Shown here one piece after another: positions 34,570-46,023 of a stretch of 64,000 nt of DNA. Within the stretch, counting starts at the first letter, position 1. Every line of letters starts with the position of its first letter. The DNA lies in assembly GCA_033239125.1 (NCBI GenBank), contig BSWB01000006.1:35890001-35954000 (forward strand), in the 5' to 3' direction. The stretch comes from Fagopyrum homotropicum. Its lineage: Eukaryota; Streptophyta; Magnoliopsida; Caryophyllales; Polygonaceae. The position numbers and the translations under genes were made by a program. The notes beneath the pieces are model-generated. The model was not told the DNA's origin and did no database searches. It saw only the letters and a list, made by a program, of their open reading frames with translations.

Positions 34570-35210
34570 TCTTCATCACTCTTCACAATCTGACCCCCAA
34601 ATTAATGCCCTCTCTCCCTCTCTCTTCTCTCATTTGTTTCTCTCTCTGGAATTATGACGGCCTTAGATCCACCACTCATTACTCAGCCAAGTCTTAGGGT
34701 TTGTTGATCCATCTCAGCGACAGCAACTTCAACCCCCCTCATTTGATAACTAGATTCCGATTTGGTGGTAAGAAATTCTTCTCAATATCAGGGGAATTGT
34801 TTAGCACTTGACAATTTAAGAATTTTTTGCTTCCATTTTGATTAATTATTTTGGGTAATAGGATAGGAAAACGGATACTAATTATTGAGCTCTTTTTAGC
34901 GAATCGGGTTGATAATCTTGGCGGGTTTTTCTTTTCTAGTCTTACCTCTCCACATGATTGAGCTTCCGAGCTGACAGTCACGGGCATGGTAGGAAAATAA
35001 ATTTGTAGGGGACTGGATTTTCTTGGGTTTTATTTTCTTGTAAAACCAGGAGTTGTGTTGGTTTCAGTTGTGAAGATATATTAGCATCAGCAGATAATGG
35101 TAGTTATATAGCCTTGATAAAGTCAAATATTTAGAACCCAAAGACTTTCTGGTGTTTGAGTATTGATTTCAAAGAAAGGGTTTTGCTGCTTCTGTTTCGA
35201 TTGTTGTACA
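34570..35210 (+). other. 5' leader of the kinase gene with an intron
   Basis: CT-rich leader sequence (34570-34650) is followed by a likely leader intron 34768-35067 (GGTG|GTAAGA to TTTCAG|TTG). A four-codon upstream frame (35097-35111, ATG to TAG) precedes the main ATG and could reduce translation. Splice sites are predicted from consensus only. Confidence 0.5.
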
Positions 35211-38200
35211 ATGGGTTGCCTCTGTTGCAAACCCTCTGTTATCGAGGATGGTAAGGGAAGTCCGCCCGTGAGGCTGGCTGGTAAGACACATTCGGAGTCA
35301 CGAGCTTCTTCAAGAGGGTCTTCATTGAGGAGGGAAGAGATGAGTAGGAAGCAAGATCGAATTGATGATGGTGTTGGGAGGGCAATGTTAGTTGATAAGT
35401 CAGGAAACGGTTCCATTAGAATACATGCTGATCAATTGGAGAGGAAGAAAGAGAGGAAAGAGCATGTCATTAAGCATCATTTGGGGAAAGATATCATTCC
35501 AAAGGCAACGGAGGGGGAACTAGTTGCAGCAGGCTGGCCATCTTGGCTTGCAGCTGTTGCTGGAGAGGCTATCAAAGGATGGGTGCCTCGCCGAGCTGAT
35601 TCTTTTGAGAAGCTTGATAAAGTAAGGATCTTAACTTTCTTGTTCACTTCTCAAACAAATATGAATGAGCTTTTAAGTTTGATCGTGTCTAGGCTGTGTA
35701 TACATCTTAGTTGGATCAGGATGCTCAACTTCATGCTACTGTCGTTGAAGTATTTTGTGACTTGTTCATCTAATGTTGTTCACAGAGCATAGACCAGACA
35801 ATCATGAGAAGCCTTGTTAATTCTTACCGTCATGAAGGATTCTTATTATATATTGCAACTTATAATATGCATATTTTAAGTTTACGGCCTTATTTTTGGA
35901 TATTTGGATTCTGCATTGCCTATTGATCATCATTTTACCTAATGGCTTTCTGCACATGCACTTTCCTCTATGAATAAATTTCTTAGGTAGCTCTTTTGAT
36001 ATTATATTACCTTATTCTTGAACTTCTTCAACATACCTTTTCTATGGTTTATTTATGAGGTCTTCTTTGCTTTTCAGATTGGTCAGGGAACTTATAGTAA
36101 TGTGTATAGAGCTCGAGATCTTGAGAAGAGAAAAGTTGTTGCACTGAAGAAGGTAAGATTTGATAACTTGGAGCCAGAAAGTGTTCGGTTTATGGCTAGA
36201 GAGATTCACATCCTTCGCAGACTTGACCATCCTAATATAGTTAAATTGGAAGGTCTAGTCACCTCAAGGATGTCTAGCAGCTTGTACCTTGTTTTTGAGT
36301 ACATGGAACATGATCTTACGGGTCTTGCATCACATCCAGCTATAAAGTTTACCGAATCTCAGGTATGTACAGGATCTCTTTAGCCTGATTATATATTTAC
36401 TATGCCTTACTAAATCTGTGTAATATGAGTGCAAAGCATTTCTTGCAGGAAAAAGAATGTTTTATACTCTTTCTTATTTGCTGTAGAATAGGAGTGTATT
36501 GCTCTGGTACTGAAAATTGCATGCTTAAGCTGGTCTTGAATCCATGGTAGAGGAAACTGCTAAATAGCCAACAGCTCACTAATTGATGAGTTGGAGACAG
36601 AAAACAGTGTAAAACTGCAGTATTAAATAATTGTATCCGATCTAGATATGGGAGCATTTGGGGTGAACCTGCCAAGTTATGGTAGAAAACTAGAAATGAT
36701 ACTCATATTGACCGACTTTAAAAATGTTGCCTTTACTTAATTAACAATCATATGAGACCAAGATACTAAAATACCTTGTTCTACTACAAAAATAGTGTAG
36801 CCCAATTGAGCTGATTGCAAGAGCTGGCTTACAAGTCACTCACCTCTATTCATCTTAAAGAGCTAGGACCTTGGTTTCCTTCAACTATTAGATGTTTTTT
36901 TTGTGATATATGACATTTGTATACCCCTTACAGGCTAAGTGCTACCTGAAGCAGTTATTAAGCGGACTCGATCACTGTCATAGCCGCGGCATTTTACACC
37001 GTGATATAAAGGGCTCAAATCTTTTAATTGACAATAATGGGATTCTGAAAATTGCTGACTTTGGATTGGCAACTTTCTATGATCCTTGTGAATCTCAACC
37101 ACTCACAAGCCGGGTTGTAACTCTTTGGTATAGACCACCAGAGCTTTTACTTGGAGCTACTTACTATGGCACTGCTGTGGATTTGTGGAGTGCTGGCTGT
37201 ATACTGGCTGAGCTGTATGCTGGTAAGCCTATTATGCCCGGAAGAACAGAGGTATGCTTCTTATTCTTTTTCTAGGAAGCTTCCCTTGCAATTGTTTCGA
37301 AACCAAAGATTGCTTATCTGGTATGTGGGTGGTGAAATGCTATATGGACTAATAGCTCAGGATGTTGTGTTAATGTTGTTGACTGTAGTTGGACAATAAT
37401 GATAGTTTGCACATGTTAATGCTCACCAATTGCTTATGGCTTGCTTGAACTCTACATTGCACAATTCTGCCTGCAGGTGGAGCAACTTCATAAAATATTC
37501 AAGCTTTGTGGATCACCTTCCGAGGATTATTGGCAAAAATCAAAATTGCCCCATGCAACCATCTTTAAACCACAGCAACCATACAAACGTGTTCTTGCAG
37601 AAACATTTGAAGGATTTCCTCTGCCTGCTTTAAATCTCATGGAAACATTACTCTCTATTGATCCAATTGATCGCGGATCTGCAGCTTTGGCTCTTCAGAG
37701 TGAGGTAAAATTCCACATTGGTGCGTTTCTGAAGTTATGATTTTATAACGCTGAATATTGATTGAGCGTGTATGTAAAACTCCCCATGCCTGCCAATTTA
37801 CATGCTAATGAAGTTTTTATCATTTTGAGTAAATTGTTGTGGAATTGGTATCCTTATTATACCTTGCAATTACATTACACAAAAATGGATGAGTAAATGG
37901 CATGGAAACGATACGGGAAAGCGTCATAGTTGACATATTTTACATATTGATTCATGTGTTTCCGGGTTTAATGGAAACGAGAAACGCCGCCCTTCGAAGT
38001 TTCCGTGCTACATAGATTGCATGTTCACCGAACTTTCCCACATTGAAGGCTTATGAAAATGTGTCTAGTTTTGTTTCTCATTTCCTAGACATTTTATTCT
38101 TGCAATTGGCAATTTGCAGATTTAATTAATTTTTAATGTTCATGCAGTTTTTTACTACAAAACCACTTCCCTGTGATCCGTCAAGCTTGCCAAAGTATCC

Positions 38201-39651
38201 TCCCAGCAAGGAGCTTGATGCGAAATTGAGGGATGAAGAGGCCAGAAGGTCTATTCATTCTCTTATGTTTCTACGTTTGAACTTACATCGTACATTTCTT
38301 TTGATAGAGAAAGATTATTGACAAAATTAGCTCATGCCATCTTTTCTAGTAAAAACCTTACAAGTCATTACCCTTGTTCTGTGAACTAGATGCACAGTGA
38401 TCCTGTATTCCGATAATGATCCTTCTCAGTCTTATTACCATGTTCTGTAAAGTAGATGCACTTAGGGGGTCAAGATTTTAGTAGCATAAACCACCATATC
38501 AACAGAGATTATTTACCATTTTCGATACCCTTTCTGAATTATACTCATTGTTATCTTGATATATTTTAATAGATCTAGAGCTGCTGGAAGCAAGGGCCAT
38601 AAGAATGATCTTGAGAGGAAGGCCACAAGAGAGTCTCGAGCTGTACCTGCACCACATGCAAATGCAGAACTAAAGTTGTCAATGCAGGTAAGTTGTGTAT
38701 GCTAAAAGTTTTTGAGTACATTTTCTTCCTTATAACTTTCTGACTAATCTCTGAGGAAACGTATTCATTTTCGTCATTGTAATTCACATGTTATTTTGCT
38801 TCATGGGTTTCTATTTCGTTCAGTTTTGTCATTGTGTGACGTTAGAGAGATGATCTTTATACCTAAAGCTTCCCATTGTTTAAACTTGTGCTTGATGATT
38901 GCCCGTTGACATTGTATGTCTGTTCTGTTTACTGCTCTAATTCGGGAGTATATTTATTAACAGAAAAGACAAGCTCAATCCACTTCTAGGAGCAGAAGCG
39001 AAAAATTCAATCCTCAACAAGAAGAGGCAGCCTCAGGTTTCCCTTTTGAACCAGCTAGACAATCTCAAAGCATAGAAGGACTGAACACACGGGCCCACGA
39101 TCATAAGAAAGCTTCCCACTCAGGCCCACTTGCTAACCCGACAACGCGACCAAAATCTGCAAAGAACACAGACGACACGCCCAAGCGTACATCAGCTGCT
39201 GACTTGTCAACAATGTACACCCTATTAGCGTCAAGGAAGAACCCGTTGTCAGATGATCAGCTAGACAATTCAGGTCCTCTACAAACCATAGCTCCAAAAC
39301 TGATTGCCCGGTTTCCCGTATCCTTTAAGGCTAGACATGACCAACCCCACCTGAATCAGGGTGGTGCAAGTGCCAACAAAGACCCTGCTGATGTAAGTTA
39401 TCCCTCTTTTAAACTCCTTACATTTCCGGTTTTGCTTGTAGATTTTGTGTGATTTGTTTGTGACTGTGGCCATTTTCCAGCTGGATTTTGGATCAAAGGG
39501 CGAAAAGATACATTACTCGGGACCACTGTTGGCCCCGTCACGTAACACGGACCAGATGATGAAGGATCATGACCGGCAGATCCAGGAAGCGGTCAGGCGA
39601 TCACGTCTCGATAAGGCCAGGATGAGGAAGACCCCTGTGCAAGATCTGTAG
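35211..39651 (+). CDS. CDK-like protein kinase of the IBS1/At1g53050 family
   Basis: Eight coding exons: 35211-35621, 36078-36362, 36934-37251, 37477-37704, 38148-38248, 38573-38687, 38964-39392 and 39481-39651. All have GT-AG borders and consistent phase, giving 685 aa. The N-terminus MGCLCC has Gly2 for myristoylation and Cys3, Cys5 and Cys6 for palmitoylation, implying membrane attachment. The kinase domain starts near residue 134: glycine loop GQGTYSNVY (139-147), Lys161, Glu179 in the PSTAIRE-like helix, HRDIKGSN with Asp256, DFG Asp274, and PPELLLGA. The basic, disordered C-terminus ends with residues typical of this plant subfamily. Length agrees with family members (about 570-710 aa). 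These kinases resemble CDKs but known cyclin partners are lacking; IBS1 acts in defence priming. The substrate is unknown. All catalytic residues are intact. Confidence 0.93.
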
Positions 39652-40789
39652 CTGTTGGCTTACTGAGCTAGTTTGTAGTGACTAGTGTAAAGATTTTAAT
39701 TAGAGCATTTGGGTAAACTAGAAGCAAAGACCTAAGTTTGAATCATTTTTGTATAGGTGAGGTTAGCTGGGTTCCGCACTTGAACCATTTGAAATCTCTT
39801 CGGATGTTATCCATAAAATTGTGTTGTGCAAAGTGCCATTCTTGTAGAGCTAATAATATTTATGTGTTGTAATTATTGACTTTGGTTTATGTCAAAATGT
39901 ATTCAAACTATGATCTTATTAATAAAAGTCAGGGTTTGGTTCAAGTACGAAAATGTTCACCCAGAGGATTGTTGTAAGGTTGTACTGTCATGCGCCACTA
40001 ACTGGAGTCTACTCTATAGACTCACCCGCTTGATAAGAGCATCCACGTCAAACTCGAGTCTACTCTAAATTCACCCACATTGGAGTACATACAAGACTAA
40101 TCTTATCCTACTTTTTAAATATATTTATTCTTCAACCTCACTTTAAGAACACAACTACTCACGTCAATAAAATACATCAATATGTTCTTAATATATTATA
40201 ATATATATTATTTATTTTAAAATGGGAGAAAACCTATGTAAAATGGATGTCTATCAATAGAAAAAATTATATTATAAATTATAAAAATATATAATTTTTT
40301 TTTAATTCATATGATAACATTAAATGCATTATTAGAATAAAAAACAATTGTCCACTATTTTATATTCATTAAATATGTTAAGATCATCTTAAGTACAATT
40401 CCTCTTCAAGACTAAAATTTCTTGGTTATAACAATTTTTTTATTCTCACTTCTACGTGGCAAGTTAAGAACATGGTTAAGAACACCAATGTGTTATCTCT
40501 TCCCCACGTCATCTTAAAACAATAATTTATATTTTTCATCCAATTAATATAACATAATGATAAAATTACTATAAAATACTATATTTAAAGTGGTATATAT
40601 ATAAACAAAACGGATGTCTATTAGTAGATAAAATTATTTTATGAATTATAAACATATTTTTTATTTATTTAGATTATGAAAATGATATTAAAGGTAGTTA
40701 AAATATTTATAAATATGATATGGTATGTGTCATATAGTAATTGGTTAAAGGGTAATCTTAAGGTGCGTTTGAAAAAACTAAAATTTATT
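39652..40789. other. 3' UTR of the kinase gene and AT-rich intergenic DNA
   Basis: AATAAA at 39921-39926, about 270 bp after the stop, may be the poly(A) signal. From about 40030 to 40780 the DNA is AT-rich. It has a duplicated GGATGTCTAT motif (about 40246 and 40612) and repetitive, MITE-like character, but no clear ends. Confidence 0.5.
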
Positions 40790-42410
40790 GGTTCTATAAA
40801 AAAAATCATTAGTTGGGATGTAATATGCAAATAAAAAAAATGGCGGTCTTGGATTAAGGAAATCTTTATTCACAAACAAAACATTACAAATGAAACTCTT
40901 GTGAAAAATTTTAGCTGAACCAAATAATATTTGGGTTTAAATTGTAAACGAAAAATATTTGAAAAATTATAATATTTTTCATTACCAAAAGAAAGGATCC
41001 ACGTCTTGACAATGGAATAACCTTATGAACCTAAAATCTGAGTTCAAAAATGGTGTTATTTGGCAGGTCGGAAATGGTAAAACCATCAACTTCTGGCATG
41101 ATAATTGGGTAACAACAACACCACTTATAAAAATGGTCCATAACACCAATCAATTTGACACAAATATAAAGGTTATTCACTTTATAAACGACTTGAAACA
41201 ATGGGATATCAACAAAATTTATAACGAGCTACAAAACATCATCAACCCAGAGATTAGGAAAAAAATCAAGGAAATAATTATACCAAAAAATGATATTCAA
41301 GATAGATTATATTGGAGATTAGTACAAATGGTTGGTTTACTACAAAATCTGCTTTGGAAATGATTGAGAAGGATTCAAACATCTCCCCGAACTATACATG
41401 TGATTGGATCTGGAATCTCGATACCCAACCTAAAATTAAAATTTTCATTTGGAAATTTTCACAAAACGGAATCCCAACAAAGGCTAAGCTTGACGAAGGA
41501 AGAATTGCCGTAATAAGGCATTGTAAACTATGCAACCATCTTGAGGACTTGTTCCACTTGCTCATTGAATGTCCTTTTAGCAAACAAATCCTTACCAAAA
41601 TCGACAGGTCAACATTAACCAAACTAAACAACATTAACCTTTTTAATAAAAAATCTCACGACCTCCTACAAGAAATAAAGAATAAAATTGGACTTAATAA
41701 GTTTGCATGTCTCGCAACTATCTAGTGGAGTATATGGTTCTTCAGGAACAAAATTATTTTTGGGAACGAGCCGATTGGTCCTTGCAATAAGGTTATCGGT
41801 TTCATTAAAAACCAAATCCAAATGTGGAATACTAACATCATTGATGAAGACAATTACGATATAAAACAACAAAAGGACATTAATTCTTCCAAAAGGAAGA
41901 AAAACAATATTAAGTGGGATAAACCAAAACCTGGTTTCCATAAAATTTATTTTTTTGCTTTGTGATTCGGAATCACAAGGGTGAGGTTATTAGCCTTGAT
42001 GTGACAAAAAATAACTTTAACTCGGTAATAAAAGCTGAAGCTTATGCTCTTAAATCGGATCTTCAAGAGGCTATTAGATTAAATATCAAAAAGATCAAAA
42101 TCGAGGGTGATAATCTTTGTGTTATTAAGGCACTCCAAAGATTGTGGAGTTGCCCGTGGGAGGTCGAGATGATTATTTCCGACTCCACGCTGGATCTCCG
42201 TTTCTTTGACGAAGTCCAGATCAGGCATATTTTCAGAGAAACCAACTGTGTTGCTGACTGACTTACCCATTTGGGAATATCGAACCTCAACACCTGTTTT
42301 TTTGATGATCCCGAACTTCGTGTTCTCATCCGCAAGGATGCTCTAGGGTGGATTACCTTTAGAAGATAGTCCAACCTAACTGCTTTCCTTTTTTTTTAAA
42401 AAAAAGAGTA
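40790..42410 (+). mobile_element. L1 LINE 3' part: post-RT region, zinc domain, RNase H
   Basis: Frames: 41025-41363 (WQVGNGKTINFWHDNW, a common plant LINE block), 41312-41725 (zinc-binding segment C-x2-C-x7-H-x4-C in about 41525-41580), then 41962-42261 (RNase H-like with EAYALKSDL and ETNCVAD). Stops occur between them, including a TGA right after NCVAD. The 3' end is a T-run then A-run near 42390-42406. It is 5'-truncated before the catalytic RT. Confidence 0.88.
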
Positions 42411-44239
42411 GGAAAAGAACACCCCAATTTGGGTACTTTGTTCATCCCCACTAACTCCATAAACTCCTAAATGCTCGTGAGGATTTTCTTTTTAAATTAA
42501 AATAACTTCTTCTTTTTTCTCATCCTATTTATAATTTTTTTTACAAGGACTTTTTAATTCAAAATTTAAACTATTCATTAAAGACTTATTTACGAACACT
42601 TTTTAATTCGATGTTTACCTTTGTTGGGTAGTCTCCTAGTGTGGTCTAGTTTTCTACGTGGAATAAAACTGATGGTTGGAGATGAAGAAGCACGGCCTTC
42701 GATGTTGGTTATACACTGGATCTCGACCTATGGATCTCTAAAAAGAAAAGGTTTGAGTGCTTTCCCCTTTATTAATCACCAACCCACTTGTCTATACTCT
42801 TTAGAAAAATGTTAATGGAGGATTGAGTCCCCTTTTTATATGTATGTGTTATTTACTGGCTTGCTCGTTTTTCTTCAACTGTAAATGGATCTGCTAAAAA
42901 AACAAATACTTATGTGCTCTTATGACTTAGAAGCAAAATTTGTGGTATTTTGTTTATCAATTTAGCGGATGTTGTGTATTCAGCTTACCACACAACCTAG
43001 ATCACAAAATGGGTTAAGATTTATAATGGATTACATAAATCCGAGAAGTACCGGTTTAACAAGCAATCATCATAATTCTCAAGAAGAGAGAACTATTACC
43101 TCATTTCTTTATTTCAATATAATGATACCACCACCATGGTTGTTTTATCATCCTTAGAATGAACATTCTACAAACCTACTATATGTGCTTGCTCAAAAGT
43201 CAAAACCTCCTGAATCCTGTGGGAATCTCCGAATCTTTATCCCCTCTTTCAAAAGTGTTTGTTCTCGAATTTCTTACTAGACTCCAGCAATATGGTATGT
43301 TGTATGTATAAGTTTAACAAAATGTTTACTTGTCACCTGATTAATTATCACCAAGCAATCCTAACCAATCAATCATGCTATTAAATCCCTTATGTCTACT
43401 TTTCTTTCGGGTTCCAAGTACCTTGAATGTTTGTTGATTTGGATTTACCTCCAATGTGGAACTAAACTGAGTAAATCTTGGTTTATGATCCCACGATTCC
43501 CACATAAATTTCAGGACTGCCACAACAACCTGCTACAATGATTTAACCTGTTGCTGTTGTTATTTTCTTTCCTACTTTGAATTTTTTGAATCGCTATGAT
43601 TATCATGCATTTACACCTTCCTTGCGTATTGTTTGATGTTAATTTTTCTACCACCGGGATTTTTGCTAAAACAGAAAAGGATGGTATATTTACAATATCC
43701 AAACCATTTAATACCAAGCCTAACAAGAAAAGATTGCATATGGGCACTAAAATTTCAATTTTTTAGTTATAAACGCATACAAACATATAAAATTATTCAC
43801 TTTAAACAAATGATGGATGGCTTTTTGACCTATTATTATGATAAGAACATTAAAATGGAAATCACCAAATGACTTTTAAAATATCAGGCCTACAAGCATC
43901 CCGTTTTGAGGGATTATAATCAATGTTTTCAAAATTTTGAGGGATTATAATCAATGTTTTCAAAGTCTTTGCTTTTTTTTTCAAATTTATCTTAACCCTA
44001 TAGACACACTTAAAATCAAAACACTAAAGATTACAAACACTAATGGGGTCTTCCCATTTCCGGGACTCCAAACACCTAGAAAGTTGTTGTCAAAAAATGT
44101 CCCTTTCGCCAACAAGGCTTTTTTTTTTTACGAAACATTGGTCACTCAATCATCTTTGGCTTGATCTATACAACTAAAAGTTAACCAAAAAACTCTTACC
44201 AACATTGATCCACCAAAGGTACCCATGAAGCTCTAAGCC
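42411..44239. other. Intergenic DNA, no gene seen
   Basis: Only short chance frames are present. A 35-bp direct duplication containing TTTTGAGGGATTATAATCAA lies at about 43903-43972. Confidence 0.55.
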
Positions 44240-44490
44240 ACCCACCTTTGCTTTTTATTATTGAAAGATATTGAAAATATTTGAATACAATATTTTCTCG
44301 TTATATTAGACTAGTTTATATTTGATTTTATCCTTGTAATCTATATTATTCTCTTTTATTTTCTTGTGATCTTATATAAAGGATCATAATAACATCAATA
44401 TATTCGTGTATCTACTTTCACCATTTGTGTGGTCTTCTCCACCATAATCTATCACTTTTCTACCATTTACAAAACATTAGTCCCACCAAG
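44240..44490 (+). mobile_element. Possible LTR fragment (copia-like)
   Basis: The run CTTATATAAAGGATCATAATA with a following AACATCAATATATTC tract resembles the TATA/R region of Ty1/copia LTRs. No ends, primer site or coding region are visible. Confidence 0.3.
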
Positions 44491-44883
44491 AACTACTCCC
44501 TCAATTAAATTAGATTGACCTACTACTAAATCATTTCTCCCTCAACATTCAAAACCTTTTGATCTTATTTTTCAAGAGAATACGAGTTTATGGATTTGAC
44601 CCCGGCCTAACGGCCCTAAAAACATCAAAACTGAATAGGGAAAATAAAAAATTAAGGTCAATTGAGTTTTGTCTCAAATATTTACTGACGCGAGATCATC
44701 CTTGGTATCTCCTACTAAACTTGGAAACATCACTAGGTCAAGAGTAAGAGTCACACAAGGAAAGGTTGCTAACAAGCTTAAAACTTGGAAGGGTCCGGCA
44801 GAATGGAGAATTGCATGACAGGAGCAGAATCACCATCCTAAAATTGCACCCAAGATTTGAATGTCGAGACCAAGATTTCCCAT

Positions 44884-45590
44884 TGTTGAGTGTTATCGAG
44901 TAGAATCTCGATCTAAGGATTATTATCCTCTAGTTATCTTTTATTATCTTAATACCTTTGAGCTCTCAAATTTCCTGAAAGTATCTTTTAGTTTTGATCC
45001 TATCTTTTAAGATTATTTTAGTATTTATCTTTTAGAGGAATCTCTCCTATAAATAACTTTAGAGGACTAGATTCATAAGTATCTTAGTTTTAATTATTGA
45101 TTTTCACATTATTGTGAGATGCTTGTGACTTCGCTCACGGAGTTTGCATTTTACCATTTCTATTCAATCAAAAAGAGAGCATTTGATTGAATCGTTGTGA
45201 GTCTTTGCTAGGTTGTTTATGTGTCTATTAATCTTATTGAAGATTGGTGCTACTAGTCAAATTATTCCCTCCTTGTGCTTGTCTTAGATAGTTTACTTGT
45301 GTAAGGTTGAAGAATGAAGGTTAAGGTAATACTTTGTTAAGGGTTTTGATTCAATTTAGATCAAGGTTCTTTGTAAGTCTAAAATCTAGTCCTATCTTTC
45401 TATATTTACAACAATTTCATTCCATATTATCATCTTCTTATGTATCCATTATCAATCCATCAAACTCACGTTCTTTTGTTCGAGTGTTCATAAATCTCGG
45501 CTCGCACCCATAATCTCGCCCGGGATTCCTTCTCTGAGACTGTTCATGGACTTCCAATCTAGATCGGGAACTGCGACATCAACCCCGCAT
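44884..45590 (+). mobile_element. Probable degenerate LTR with a decayed primer site
   Basis: It starts near TGTTGAGTGTTATCGAG and ends near CCCCGCA. It contains TATA-like CCTATAAATAAC at about 45048-45059 and a long U5-like tail. Directly after it, GTGGTATTAAAACAC (about 45597) resembles a mutated tRNA-Met primer site. There is no internal coding region, so it is an LTR remnant. Confidence 0.5.
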
Positions 45591-45604
45591 CAAAGTGGTA
45601 TTAA

Positions 45605-45860
45605 AACACTTAGAGGATTCGGAACCTGTAATCCCGACAGTTACAATTCACAAAGAAAATTACCACGGATTCGGAACTTGTAATCCCGACAGTTACAGGT
45701 TCAGTATCCGTGATGATTTTCTTCTTTTTTTTTTTGGATTAGAATTCTTAAATAAAATCCTCACGGTTACGAAACCCACAACCGTTGGGATTAAGGGTTC
45801 CGGATTTGTGAAAAATCTATCACGGATTCGGAACCACCGTTACGTGCATTCGTGAATTCA
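45605..45860. repeat. Imperfect foldback repeat
   Basis: Direct and inverted copies of GGATTCGGAAC and TAATCCCGAC-type words alternate (about 45610, 45670, then inverted at about 45770-45800 and direct again at about 45822). It may be a foldback element. A 20-A run follows at 45886-45905. Confidence 0.45.
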
Positions 45861-46023
45861 TCGCAGTGCGTTTACAACTTCCGATAAAAAAAAAAAAAAA
45901 AAAAAGATTTTCCCTAAAAGTTTTGTAGACTGTGTGGACTGTGGACTTGGGGCTTTGTCGAGAGGGAGTTGTCATTTGTCAACCAGACCAGTAGACCACC
46001 GTCGCCACCGAGTCACGGTGACC

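Noticed and set aside
36400..36675. Minus-strand 91-codon frame in a kinase intron
   Set aside because: It lies inside an intron, has no domain and no supporting signals.
37900..38040. Possible SINE or foldback in a kinase intron (GGAAACGA/TTTCCG words)
   Set aside because: The inverted words are short and no ends or duplications are visible.
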